DNA of 64,000 bases from Nocardia cyriacigeorgica (lineage in GTDB: Bacteria; Actinomycetota; Actinomycetes; Mycobacteriales; Mycobacteriaceae): contig NZ_JAAGUY010000019.1 in the NCBI RefSeq assembly GCF_010868145.1, positions 1 to 64,000 on the forward strand, written 5' to 3'. The translations under genes and the position numbers were made by a program. The notes under the pieces were generated by a model. It saw only the letters and a list, made by a program, of their open reading frames with translations. It was not told where the DNA came from and made no database searches. Shown here in pieces: positions 47,761 to 56,436 of the stretch; positions within the stretch are counted from its first letter, which is position 1; every line of letters begins with the position of its first letter.

Positions 47761-49889
47761 CCGCCGACAACAGCGCCGCCAATGCGGCAACATACACGAC
47801 AGCGTCCTACACCCCGGGCGCAAACCAGCTTGTGCTGGTGTTTGTTTCGAGCTTCTCCGTTGCTTCTATCGAACCGCCGCCGGACCCCAGGCTCACCGGC
47901 AACGGCCTCTCCTGGGAACTCGTGACGAGCGTGGCCTTCGGTTCGTTCGCCAAATATCGACTCGCATGTTTTCGGGCGATGGGTGCAGCGCCGACCGCAG
48001 GTACATTGCGCATCGATTACTCGTCCGCTCAGGGCGGGTGTGCCTGGTCGGTGTTCGCCTACAACGGTGCGCATACAGGTGGGGCGAATGGATCCGATGC
48101 CGCAGCCCAGCCTGTTTCGGGCCAACTGAACCCGCCGGGGCAGTCGATGCAACTGTCGCTCACCGCGCAGCCCGCCGCGGGAAGCGTCACCGCTGGCGGT
48201 ATCACACTCGAGCTCGTCAACGATCCGAACGAACCGATCTCGCCCGTAACCGGATTCGTCGAGATTCACGAGCAATCCGCTCCCGAGCAGATCGGCGCCT
48301 CGGCGAACATGCAGACACAGGACCGCGATACCGGTGGCCAAATGATCGGCTGGACCTGGGGCACAGCCAAGCGAGCCGGCGCAATCGCACTGGAAATCAA
48401 GGCAGCGCCGCCACCACCACCGCCTCCGGGCACCGACGACGAAAAATTGGTGCGCCAGTTCGAGCCTGTTCTGGTTACGCCACTCGGTGAGAGCTGGGTG
48501 CCATCGGATCCGAAAAGGTTCGTCGAGGCAGCTGCCCTGTGGACGTCGTTCCTGCCGGGCGACAGCAAAAAGTCGTGGGGTGGAACAGTATCCGCATCGT
48601 TTCCGCGCGCTCCAGCAGTAGCTGCCGGTCACATCCGCACCGAGGACGACGGCACTACGAATTTCATCGGCCATCCCGGCCACCACGGCGATGCCGAACC
48701 TTTCCTCGAACTCGGTGGCTGGAAGGATAAATCCGAGGTCGCGCAGGCTGCCGTGACCGATACGAGTTCACACCCATTCAGTAACCGAGATGAGCTGAAG
48801 AATCGTTATCAATCCCTGAAAGACAGCAGGTTCTGGTATTACTCCGAAGTCATCCATACTGCGCGGCTACGACAGCTCGCCGACAGCAAGTTCCTTGGTC
48901 TCACACTCGCGCAGCCGTTCGTGAACCCGACGCTTCTGTGCTACTACCTGTTCTTTCCCGCACACGAGCAGGGCGTAAGCGCCTCCGTACAGATCGGAGG
49001 CGGGCAGACCGCATGCACCAACGTCGAAGCAGGTGAGGTCGCGTCGTTCGTCGGTCACTGGGGTTGCGTCGCAATCCTTCTCGACCGTGCCGATGCGAAC
49101 GCGCCGTTCCGTCCGACACATATCGGCTTCACCGGACTCCAGACGCCCTACTTGCCCGGCAAGACGCATCGAGCGCCCCAGGGTTCCGACGGTGACCCCC
49201 GCACCAACATGAAGGTCGCGGCGTGGGACCCCGATGACAAGGTGCCGAGGCTGCCTGAGCGTGACGCCAGTCATCCACGATTCTACGTTGCAGCAGAAAC
49301 ACACAGCCTGTACCTGACGCCCGGAAGCCACAAGGTGGCTCCGTACGAGTACGAACACCAGCCCTCGCTGTGCGGACGCGTTGACACCCCGTCGGAGATC
49401 CTGCCCGAACCGGTCAAGCCTGCTGACGCTGTGTTCTGGGCGAAGATCGCTCTGGCCGTTTCGGATCCTCTTCTGGCTTGGGAGCTGCTCATCCTGGAGG
49501 GTTACTGGCCGAACCCTGAAGGCAAGCCGTCGGGCTGGCTCGACCAGTTCACCCCAGCGGACGTCGTGCCAGATGACGTCACTGCCGCCAGCGCCGCCGC
49601 CGGGTTGACAATCCGTCCGGCGGGCGTCGCTGTCGGCGGCGCCCACGTGACCGAGGAATGGCGCAGCCGCCAAGGGCACACTGTGGGTGGCCGCACCTAC
49701 GACTACCTCGTCGACCGCACCACGCAGAAGTGGTGGCCATCGGATGACAAGCAATCGGGCTTCAGGGGCCGCTGGGGCCAGCATGTTGAATCGGATCCGT
49801 TGTCGCGACGCGCTGGTATGACCTTTCCCGACTTCTGGTACGTCTTCCTCAAGGGCTTGGAATACGGCAAGACGATGGGGGAGTTGTAG
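47742..49889 (+). CDS. Protein with beta-sandwich N-domain and Vps62-like C-domain
   Basis: A 715-aa protein. Residues 1-225 form an Ala/Gly/Thr-rich beta-sandwich-like domain of a kind seen in tail-fibre or surface proteins. A Pro-rich hinge (seven Pro at about 228-234) leads to residues 240-715, which resemble the Vps62/DUF946 family: LVRQFEPVLVTPLGESWVPSD at the start, YYLFFPAHEQGVS, FVGHWGCVAILL and RFYVAAETHSLYLTPGSHK. Vps62-like domains are known mainly from fungi and plants, with sporadic bacterial members; their activity is unknown. There is no signal peptide. The GTG start overlaps the LamG-like gene. It ends before a hairpin shared with a convergent gene. Confidence 0.72.
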   Translation: MDRIVLTADNSAANAATYTTASYTPGANQLVLVFVSSFSVASIEPPPDPRLTGNGLSWELVTSVAFGSFAKYRLACFRAMGAAPTAGTLRIDYSSAQGGCAWSVFAYNGAHTGGANGSDAAAQPVSGQLNPPGQSMQLSLTAQPAAGSVTAGGITLELVNDPNEPISPVTGFVEIHEQSAPEQIGASANMQTQDRDTGGQMIGWTWGTAKRAGAIALEIKAAPPPPPPPGTDDEKLVRQFEPVLVTPLGESWVPSDPKRFVEAAALWTSFLPGDSKKSWGGTVSASFPRAPAVAAGHIRTEDDGTTNFIGHPGHHGDAEPFLELGGWKDKSEVAQAAVTDTSSHPFSNRDELKNRYQSLKDSRFWYYSEVIHTARLRQLADSKFLGLTLAQPFVNPTLLCYYLFFPAHEQGVSASVQIGGGQTACTNVEAGEVASFVGHWGCVAILLDRADANAPFRPTHIGFTGLQTPYLPGKTHRAPQGSDGDPRTNMKVAAWDPDDKVPRLPERDASHPRFYVAAETHSLYLTPGSHKVAPYEYEHQPSLCGRVDTPSEILPEPVKPADAVFWAKIALAVSDPLLAWELLILEGYWPNPEGKPSGWLDQFTPADVVPDDVTAASAAAGLTIRPAGVAVGGAHVTEEWRSRQGHTVGGRTYDYLVDRTTQKWWPSDDKQSGFRGRWGQHVESDPLSRRAGMTFPDFWYVFLKGLEYGKTMGEL

Positions 49890-49922
49890 CCGGATCGAAT
49901 GGGCAAATCTCTCAGCGGGGCA

Positions 49923-49948
49923 GGCGCCGGAACTCATGGCCCGGCGCC
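49923..49948. terminator. Bidirectional terminator-like hairpin
   Basis: A perfect 8-bp GC stem GGCGCCGG/CCGGCGCC with a 10-nt loop lies in the 72-nt space between the convergent Vps62-like and MFS genes. Confidence 0.6.
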
Positions 49949-49961
49949 GGCACTACCGATC

Positions 49962-52517
49962 TCAATCCTCGCTGTCGTATCCCAGCTGCACGTCGTGGGA
50001 GACCTCCCCGCCGGACACCAGCACCTGGCCGGTGACCGCTGGATATCCCCGCGCGACGATCGTGTATCGGCCGACGGGCAGGTCCGGCACCACATAGCGG
50101 CCGTGTTCGTCGGTGCGTGCGGTGGCGGTCAGTTCGCCGGTGTCGTCGAGCACCGTGATCTGGGCGTCGGCGATGGTCCGTCCGTCCTCGGTAGCCGCGG
50201 TACCGACCAGCACCGCCATCGGTGTCAGCTCGACATCGTGGCGCAGCACACCGGTGTCGGGCACCGACAGGGTGATCGCATCGGGCCGCATATGGTCGGC
50301 CACCGCCACCAGCGTGTACGACCCCGCGACAACGCCCTCACACACGTAGGTACCGTCCTCACCGGACAAGGCTGCCGCGACGACTTCGCCCCGCTGATCG
50401 GTCAGCGTCACCGTCGCCCCGGCCAGCGGATCACCGCTGCCCGCCGAGCGCACCACCCCGGACAGCCGCCCGGAACCGTGCAGCGTGAGGTCCAGCCGCT
50501 GTGGCTGTGACCCGACGGTCACATTGACCGCAGTGGGCTGATGTCCGCTCGCCGACGCGATCAGCACATAACTGCCCGCATCGGCGGCCCCGAACGCGAA
50601 TTCGCCGTGCCCGTCGCCGGTGGCTCGCGCGGCTTGGCGGCCACGCGGATCGATCAGGGTCAGCGCCGCGTCGGGGACCGGATGCCCGTCCTCGCGGTGC
50701 ACCCGGCCGGTGATCGAGACGTCATCGCTGTACCCGTTCCCGGAATCGACCGCGGCCGTCGCGGTGCTGTCGAGCCCGGCATGACCGTTGGCCTTGGCAT
50801 GCCGGGCCGCGGCGGCGGCCAGCACCGGTTCCGGCTCGGACAGTGCCTGCGCCGCGCCCTCCCACACCTGGTCCTCATCCCATGAGGGCGCGGTGTCCGC
50901 CTCAGCGGCAGCCGCGTGTTCGGCGGGCTCGGGCTGCGCGGCGGGCACCGGCGCATCTTGCAGCGGGATCTCCTTCATGAACATCAACACCACACAGGCC
51001 AGCAGCGCGACCGCGGCGGCCGCGTAGAACACGCCCTGCATGGAGTCGGTGAACCCGGTCAGGATCGGCACCCGCAGTTCCGGCGGCAGCGCGGCGATCC
51101 CGCTGGTATTGCTCTGCAGATCGCCGAGCGCGGCCGAATCGAATCCTGGTGGCAGCTGCCCGCCGAAGGCATCGGTGATCTTGCGTGGCAGCAGGTTGAA
51201 CAGGATCGTCAGGAAGATTGCGACACCGAGGGTGCCGCCCATCTGGCGGAAGAACGTCGCCGACGCGGTGGATACGCCCATATCCGAGCGCGGGCCGGCG
51301 TTCTGGGCGGCGATGATCAGAGTCTGCATGCAGCAGCCGAGCCCGAGCCCGATGACACCGCCGTAGACCAGCGGCTGCCACAGCGCGCTGTCGTAGTGCA
51401 CCTGCGCATACAGCACCGCGCCGACCGCGATGATGAACGTGCCCGCCACCGGCAGGATCTTGTACCGCCCCGTGCGTTTGGTGATCTGGCCTGCCACTCC
51501 GGAGCCGATCATGATGCCGAGCACCAACGGCAGCATCAGCAGACCCGCCTTGGTCGGGGAATAGCCGCGCACCACCTGGAAATACTGCGGAACCATGGTG
51601 ATCGCGCCGAACATCGCGACACCGACGATGAAGCCGCCCGCAATCGTGACGCTGAACGTCGAGTTCTTGAATAGCCGCAGCGGAATCAGCGCCGCATCCT
51701 TCATCAGGAACTCGATCACGACGAACAACAGCAGGCCCGCGGCTCCGATGCCGTAGCAGGTCAACGCCTTGGTCGAATCCCAGCCCCAATGCCTGCCCTG
51801 TTCTGCCACGACCAGCAACGGCACCACGAACACCGCCAGCGCCAGCGCACCCGGCCAGTCGATGCGATGGTTCTGACGCTGGTGCGGAACGTTGAGCACC
51901 TTCGCGACCACGATCATCGCGAGCACACCGACCGGCACATTCACCAGGAACACCCAGCGCCAGCCCTCGATGCCGCCGAGGATCTCGTAATCGGAGAAGA
52001 AGCCACCGAGTACCGGGCCGAGCACGGTCGCGCCGCCGAAGACGATCATGAAATAGCCCTGGTAGCGCACGCGTTCCCGGGCAGGAACGATATCGCCGAT
52101 GATGGTGAACGCCAGCGACATCAGACCGCCCGCGCCCAAGCCCTGGAACGCGCGGAACGCGGCGAGCTGATACATCGAGGTGGCGAAGGTGCAGGCCACC
52201 GAACCGATGACGAACAGCCCGATCGCGATGAGATAGAACGGTTTGCGACCGTAGATGTCGGCGAGCTTGCCGTACAGCGGTGTGGTGATGGTCGCGGTGA
52301 TCAGATAGGCGGTGGTCGCCCATGCCTGTTCGTCGAAGCCGTGCAAGCTGTTGGCGATGTTGACGATCGCGACGCTCACGATGTTCTGGTCCAGTGCGGC
52401 CAGGAACATCCCGAGCAGCAGGCCGGAGAGAATCGTCAGCACCTGCCGGTGCGACAGGGTGGTGCTCTCGCCGGTCTCCGGGGGCCCCGCGTCCGCCCGG
52501 GTGGTCGATGTGGTCAT
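49962..52517 (-). CDS. MFS drug exporter (DHA2, 14-TM) fused to C-terminal Ig-like repeats
   Basis: An 851-aa protein. Residues about 20-540 are an EmrB/QacA-type 14-helix MFS transporter: LAALDQNIVSVAI (motif D1), GKLADIYGRKP (motif A) and VLGPVLGGFFSD (motif C of exporters). A Glu/Ala-rich hinge follows (about 545-610). Residues about 620-851 hold three tandem carboxypeptidase-regulatory/Ig-like domains, each with a G(R/V)V..DG.P..GA..TL pattern. An MFS ending in extra soluble beta domains is unusual; being after helix 14 they are probably cytoplasmic. The ATG is preceded by AGGG about 8 nt upstream. A GCAACTAGTTGC dyad lies upstream. Confidence 0.9.
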   Translation of the reverse strand: MTTSTTRADAGPPETGESTTLSHRQVLTILSGLLLGMFLAALDQNIVSVAIVNIANSLHGFDEQAWATTAYLITATITTPLYGKLADIYGRKPFYLIAIGLFVIGSVACTFATSMYQLAAFRAFQGLGAGGLMSLAFTIIGDIVPARERVRYQGYFMIVFGGATVLGPVLGGFFSDYEILGGIEGWRWVFLVNVPVGVLAMIVVAKVLNVPHQRQNHRIDWPGALALAVFVVPLLVVAEQGRHWGWDSTKALTCYGIGAAGLLLFVVIEFLMKDAALIPLRLFKNSTFSVTIAGGFIVGVAMFGAITMVPQYFQVVRGYSPTKAGLLMLPLVLGIMIGSGVAGQITKRTGRYKILPVAGTFIIAVGAVLYAQVHYDSALWQPLVYGGVIGLGLGCCMQTLIIAAQNAGPRSDMGVSTASATFFRQMGGTLGVAIFLTILFNLLPRKITDAFGGQLPPGFDSAALGDLQSNTSGIAALPPELRVPILTGFTDSMQGVFYAAAAVALLACVVLMFMKEIPLQDAPVPAAQPEPAEHAAAAEADTAPSWDEDQVWEGAAQALSEPEPVLAAAAARHAKANGHAGLDSTATAAVDSGNGYSDDVSITGRVHREDGHPVPDAALTLIDPRGRQAARATGDGHGEFAFGAADAGSYVLIASASGHQPTAVNVTVGSQPQRLDLTLHGSGRLSGVVRSAGSGDPLAGATVTLTDQRGEVVAAALSGEDGTYVCEGVVAGSYTLVAVADHMRPDAITLSVPDTGVLRHDVELTPMAVLVGTAATEDGRTIADAQITVLDDTGELTATARTDEHGRYVVPDLPVGRYTIVARGYPAVTGQVLVSGGEVSHDVQLGYDSED

Positions 52518-52824
52518 GTGAGCCCTGATCCTGATCTGGTAGCCGTGGCTGGGGAGCGCACCGAAGCGCTGCCGTCGACCGGATAGGCGGCGCGCGAACA
52601 GGGTGTGCGCCCCAGCAGAATTGTTTAGCAACAGCAACTAGTTGCGTTGGCAAACTATACAGTCAGCGGGTGTGTCGGCCATCACCGGGTGCGGTCGCGG
52701 TCGTCCGCGTCGCCGATGGGAATCTATGGTTTCGCCGACAACGGTGCATCGACTATGAATGTGATGTGCCACTGCCACGTGTGATCGTCTGCCCGCCATC
52801 CGATCTGTGCCGCCGGGAGTCGAT
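52518..52824. other. 307-nt divergent intergenic region
   Basis: The space between the divergent MFS and membrane-protein genes. It holds the 12-bp palindrome at 52634-52645 and its flanking near-dyad. The rest shows nothing recognisable. Confidence 0.5.
52623..52655. promoter_or_regulatory. Candidate operator dyad upstream of the MFS exporter
   Basis: A 12-bp palindrome GCAACTAGTTGC (52634-52645) is flanked by GTTTAGCAAC (52623-52632) and GTTGGCAAAC (52646-52655), an imperfect inverted pair. This nested dyad resembles MarR- or TetR-type operators, but no such regulator gene is adjacent. Confidence 0.5.
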
Positions 52825-54474
52825 GTGACCATCGAGCATCCCATCGAGGACGAGGTCTCACAGCTGGCGCGGCGGGTCGAAAAGGCCCGCGGCCGGCTGG
52901 CGTACCAGTTCGATCCGGCGCTCACCGATGCGCTGTCGGAAGACGAGCTGCACGCCGAACGTGAACTCGCCGAGCGCATTCGCGTCCAGGACCGTGCGCA
53001 ACGCTGGAAACAAGCCCAGGCGGCTGCCGCCGCATCCGATCGAGCCAGACAGACCACCGAGGAAATCGAGAAGGCCGACATTCGAGATCTCTTGCTCGCC
53101 CGTAAGGCAATTGCCAACCAGCAGCGCGAATCCAGCCCGCACGCCAAACTGGCCTCGCTCTACCGGCACCGCGCATGGTCGCTGCGGGCACTTGCCGGTG
53201 TGGTCGGCGCAGGAATGCTGTGGTCGGCGGTCAACGTGCAGCAGAACATCGCGCCCGGCGGGCCCGGCGACCCGCTGTACTGGTTCAGCTACCTGATCGA
53301 GGCGATGATCAGTGTCTGCCTCATCATCATCATGATCGGCACCAACAAGGTGTCGGAGTGGGGTGTGGTCGACAACCGGCAAAAGGTCGCCGCCGCCGAA
53401 ATCGCCCTGCTGGCGCTGACGGTCAGCCTCAACACCTACCCGTATGTGCGAGATGGCCAGTGGTACGAGGCGGCCGTGCACGCGGTCGCTCCGGTGATGA
53501 TCGGTGTCGCGCTGCTCATCCACGACGCGGTCAGCGCCAGGTACGGTTTGGCCATCGCGCGCGCGACCGAGCAGGTCAAGGAGCTGCCCGATCCGGCTGA
53601 GCAGATCCGCAACCGGATGCCGAGTATCTCGAGCTTTCGGCTCAGCTCGCCGGACTACGCGCTCCAGCAGCCAGTGATCATCGAACCGGATGTCGTAGTG
53701 CAGGAAGCGGTTTCAGAGCCGGAAGTCGTTGGGGAGCCGGTCAACGGCGAGGTGCTCGAGTTCGATGCCGAGACGGAGGTGCTCGAACAGAAGCAGGAGC
53801 CCGCCGCCCCGCGCGCGGCATTCCGCGCCTCGAACAAGCCTGCGACGCCGAAGGTTCCGATTTCGTTCGATGACGATGTGTTCTTCGGTTCCGGTGACAT
53901 GACGTCCGTCGTCGAGCGTTCCGTGGCCTCGCCGACCGTGCGCGCCGCGTCCAATGGCGCCACGTCGGACAGCAACGGTATCGCTGCCGGACTCAATGGC
54001 ACGCGAACCGCGGCCACCGAGGCCATGAAGACGAATGGCTCGTCCGCCAACAGTGGGTCGGGTCCGTCGGGCTCCTCGAACGGTGCAGCGAAACCCGTTC
54101 AGCAGTCGTCCGCGGCGGTCGCCAAGGCGTCGGAGACCGCTGCCACGACCGTGGCCGCCAAGACGTCGGTCGCCGCTCGCCCGGCGGAATCGAAGCCTGC
54201 CGACAGCCAGGCGCAGACGGTGAGTATCGATCGGCCCGAGCCCGCTCCGGCATTCAGCGCTGCGGCTGCAGCGGACACCGCCAAGATGGGTGCGTCCCGT
54301 GGCCGCAAGGCCAAGGGCAAGGCGAGCGCCGACGGCGAGCCGACTCTGCACGAGGTCGTCAACGCCACCAGCATCTACGACACCGGCCAGTTCCGTATCG
54401 CCGAAGAACTCGAAAAGGAACTCGCCGAGATGCAGGCCGCCCGCCGCCGCGCCCGAACCAGCAAGCAGCGCTGA
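52825..54474 (+). CDS. Four-helix membrane protein with long disordered tail, DUF2637/SpdB-like arrangement
   Basis: A protein of about 549 aa. Residues 1-110 are charged and helical, with coiled-coil character (ELAERIRVQDRAQRWKQAQA). Four membrane segments follow at about 123-144, 152-175, 190-210 and 217-240. Residues 260-510 are Ala/Ser/Thr-rich and disordered, and the last 40 form a basic-acidic helix (RIAEELEKELAEMQAARRR). The arrangement resembles actinobacterial DUF2637/SpdB membrane proteins of transfer regions, but no other mobile-element gene is near, so this is a weak parallel. GTG 52825 has GGGAG 5 nt upstream; GTG 52807 is an alternative. Confidence 0.7.
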   Translation: MTIEHPIEDEVSQLARRVEKARGRLAYQFDPALTDALSEDELHAERELAERIRVQDRAQRWKQAQAAAAASDRARQTTEEIEKADIRDLLLARKAIANQQRESSPHAKLASLYRHRAWSLRALAGVVGAGMLWSAVNVQQNIAPGGPGDPLYWFSYLIEAMISVCLIIIMIGTNKVSEWGVVDNRQKVAAAEIALLALTVSLNTYPYVRDGQWYEAAVHAVAPVMIGVALLIHDAVSARYGLAIARATEQVKELPDPAEQIRNRMPSISSFRLSSPDYALQQPVIIEPDVVVQEAVSEPEVVGEPVNGEVLEFDAETEVLEQKQEPAAPRAAFRASNKPATPKVPISFDDDVFFGSGDMTSVVERSVASPTVRAASNGATSDSNGIAAGLNGTRTAATEAMKTNGSSANSGSGPSGSSNGAAKPVQQSSAAVAKASETAATTVAAKTSVAARPAESKPADSQAQTVSIDRPEPAPAFSAAAAADTAKMGASRGRKAKGKASADGEPTLHEVVNATSIYDTGQFRIAEELEKELAEMQAARRRARTSKQR

Positions 54475-54688
54475 CCGTTTCCGCGGCGGCCACGGTCAGC
54501 CGCCTCACCTCGGCCGCGGCATCCGTGGCGCAGTAGCTGCTGCGCGAAAGGCGGCGGAGGTGTCGCGGGTCGAATCCTGTGATTGGGGATCGGCCCGAGC
54601 AGACTTAGGTGGCTTTCGGGGAGAGGAGCCGCCGACCCGGGGGGCGAATGAGGCTCGGAAAGAGAAGTAAGGGAGGGGAATTCGTGCG

Positions 54689-54720
54689 AACAGGGCGCCC
54701 GGTAGCCCGAGCGCCCTGTT
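54689..54720. terminator. Terminator-like hairpin between convergent genes
   Basis: A perfect 10-bp inverted repeat AACAGGGCGC/GCGCCCTGTT with a 12-nt loop. The rest of the 287-nt space (54475-54761) shows no gene. Confidence 0.65.
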
Positions 54721-54761
54721 CGATCCGGTGACCCGCGGCAGACGACAGCCGCCCGGATCGG

Positions 54762-55814
54762 TCAGTGGTTCACCTGTCCGGTTCGCAGGGTGAAGGCGGC
54801 GGTGCGGACGGTGTCACCGTGCTTGAAGTCGAGGAACAGCCGGTAGGTTCCCGGCCCCGGGACGGCGGTGTGGAACGAGATGTCCGGGCCGGGAGCGGTG
54901 ATCCCGTCGCCCGGTTCGCCGTTCGGGTGGACGTGGACGTAGGCCAGGTCGCCGCCCCGGATGATCACGAGGTGGCCGAATGCCGCCAGATATGGCTGCA
55001 GATCGGTGACCGGCGCACCATCCTTGCGGACCGTGAGGGTGAGCAGGCTCCCTGCGCCCGTGCTGAGTTCGCCGGCGAGCTCGACCTCGTAGCCGTCGAC
55101 CTGGAACGTCCGGGCCGGCTCCGGTGCGGGCCGCGGTGAGTAGATGCCCGCTACCGCCAGGTCCGCGCCGAGGGTGATGGTCTTGCCGAGGTCGCGCGGC
55201 GCGATATCGGTGAACACGCGGTAGCCGCCCGCCTCCGGCAGATTCAATCGCACCGACCACGTGCCATCCGCCGCCCGCTCCGGGTGTACGTGCCAGAACC
55301 CGGTCAGCTCACGCGGAACCACGATCAGGTGCAGTTCCTTGTCGTGGATGGGGGTGTATTCAGTGACCGCCCGGCCGTCCGGGTCGATGATCCGGAACCG
55401 GAAATCGACCTCGCCCGGCTGAATGATCGTGTTTGCGAGTTCGAGGGTATAGCCGTCCTGGGTGATCAGAAGACCGCCGGGGAATTCGGAACCGCCGTGA
55501 GCTGCATGGTCGCCGTGTCCGGCGTGGGCCGAATGATCGGCAGTCGAACCGCCGTGTCCGGCGTGGGCGGAGTGATCGACCGATGTCGAAGAGCCGGCGG
55601 CCGCGTCGTGGCCCGCATGTCCGGCGTGCGCCGCGTGGCGGCCGGCATGGTTCCCGTGCGCTGCGGGTGTGGTTGCGCCAGCCGTAGCGCCGGCTGCGGC
55701 GGTGCTGTGCGCCGCATGAGTGCCGTGGCCGGCGTGCGCGCCGCCGTCGACGGCGGGGCCATGAACACCCTGGTCGGAAGAGGTGGAGTGGTTGGTGTGG
55801 AGGTTGGCGCTCAT
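54762..55814 (-). CDS. Histidine-rich putative copper-binding protein
   Basis: A 350-aa protein in two parts. Residues 1 to about 115 are extremely His/Ala/Gly-rich, with repeated HAGHG and DHSAHAGHG units, and look like a metal-binding segment. Residues about 116-350 hold two beta-rich domains with metal-like motifs: ELHLIVVPRELTGFWHVHPE near 170 and LAYVHVHPNGEPGDG near 295, a pattern seen in YtkA/FixH-like domains. There is no signal peptide. ATG chosen with AAGGACC upstream; an in-frame TTG 51 nt earlier is less likely. A TACCC-N5-GGGTA operator lies 60 nt upstream, the same as at the copper ATPase, which points to copper. Confidence 0.82.
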   Translation of the reverse strand: MSANLHTNHSTSSDQGVHGPAVDGGAHAGHGTHAAHSTAAAGATAGATTPAAHGNHAGRHAAHAGHAGHDAAAGSSTSVDHSAHAGHGGSTADHSAHAGHGDHAAHGGSEFPGGLLITQDGYTLELANTIIQPGEVDFRFRIIDPDGRAVTEYTPIHDKELHLIVVPRELTGFWHVHPERAADGTWSVRLNLPEAGGYRVFTDIAPRDLGKTITLGADLAVAGIYSPRPAPEPARTFQVDGYEVELAGELSTGAGSLLTLTVRKDGAPVTDLQPYLAAFGHLVIIRGGDLAYVHVHPNGEPGDGITAPGPDISFHTAVPGPGTYRLFLDFKHGDTVRTAAFTLRTGQVNH

Positions 55815-55873
55815 CGTCGTGGTCCTTGTCGTTCGTCGCCTGCGTGGCTGCTGTTCTTCTGACAAGAAACCTA

Positions 55874-55888
55874 TACCCCCTAGGGGTA
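55874..55888. promoter_or_regulatory. Copper-responsive operator (RicR/CsoR type), TACCC-N5-GGGTA
   Basis: TACCC-CCTAG-GGGTA, within the longer palindrome ATACCCCCTAGGGGTAT. It matches the RicR-type consensus exactly and overlaps a TATAGG-like -10 on the minus strand, 60 nt before the His-rich protein start. Palindromic symmetry here is better than at 44126-44140. Confidence 0.75.
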
Positions 55889-56043
55889 TCTAGCAACGTG
55901 CGGAAGAGTGATTCCGATCACAGTGGGTGACAGCGGTGAGAAATTTCCGGATGCGATGTCGATTTACGCCTCCGCTGCTCCGACGTTCCGGGTGAGGATG
56001 GACCAGACCGGTCCGTCGCTGAACCAGACCGAGGAGCGTAGCC

Positions 56044-56436
56044 ATGAAGTACGTGATCCTGATTCACTCGAATCCCCAGCCGTGGGGTCATCCGACCGGC
56101 GACTTCCTGCCCGAATTCCAGGCCTTGCCCGCTGAGCAACGCGAGCGGATCAACGCCGATTTCGAGCGGCTGCTCACCGAAATGCAACACAACGGCGAAC
56201 TGGTGGGTGGGGAGGCGCTCGGCGCGCCGGAGTCCTCTCGGCTCTATCGCTGGGGCGACGGCACACCACTGTCCACCGACGGGCCGTATTCGGAGTCGAA
56301 GGAGCACCTGGCCGGCTTCTTCTTGATCGATGTCGAAAGCCGGGAACGTGCCGAGGAGATCGCCACGCAATTCGCCGGACCCGGGGAAACGGTCGAACTG
56401 CGCCCCACGATGTGGCCCGGCGGCGACGACCAGTGA
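56044..56436 (+). CDS. YCII-family (DGPF-type) protein
   Basis: A 130-aa protein opening MKYVILIHSNP with the motif TDGPYSESKEHLAGFFLIDV near residues 78-97, the DGPF signature of proteins paired with ECF42 sigma factors. The dimeric ferredoxin-like fold is a known small-ligand or enzyme scaffold, but no reaction is established. GAGGAG lies 8 nt upstream of the ATG. The stop overlaps the sigma gene by 4 nt, making them a translationally coupled pair. Confidence 0.88.
   Translation: MKYVILIHSNPQPWGHPTGDFLPEFQALPAEQRERINADFERLLTEMQHNGELVGGEALGAPESSRLYRWGDGTPLSTDGPYSESKEHLAGFFLIDVESRERAEEIATQFAGPGETVELRPTMWPGGDDQ

Noticed and set aside
50902..52653. 583-codon alternate minus-strand frame in the MFS gene
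   Set aside because: Arg-rich frame-shifted reading of the exporter, with no transmembrane or domain pattern.
55873..55897. Seventh SigF-type promoter, GTTG-N15-GGGTAT on the minus strand at the His-rich gene
   Set aside because: The -35 has a mismatch and the GGGTAT is part of the copper-operator palindrome, which explains it better.
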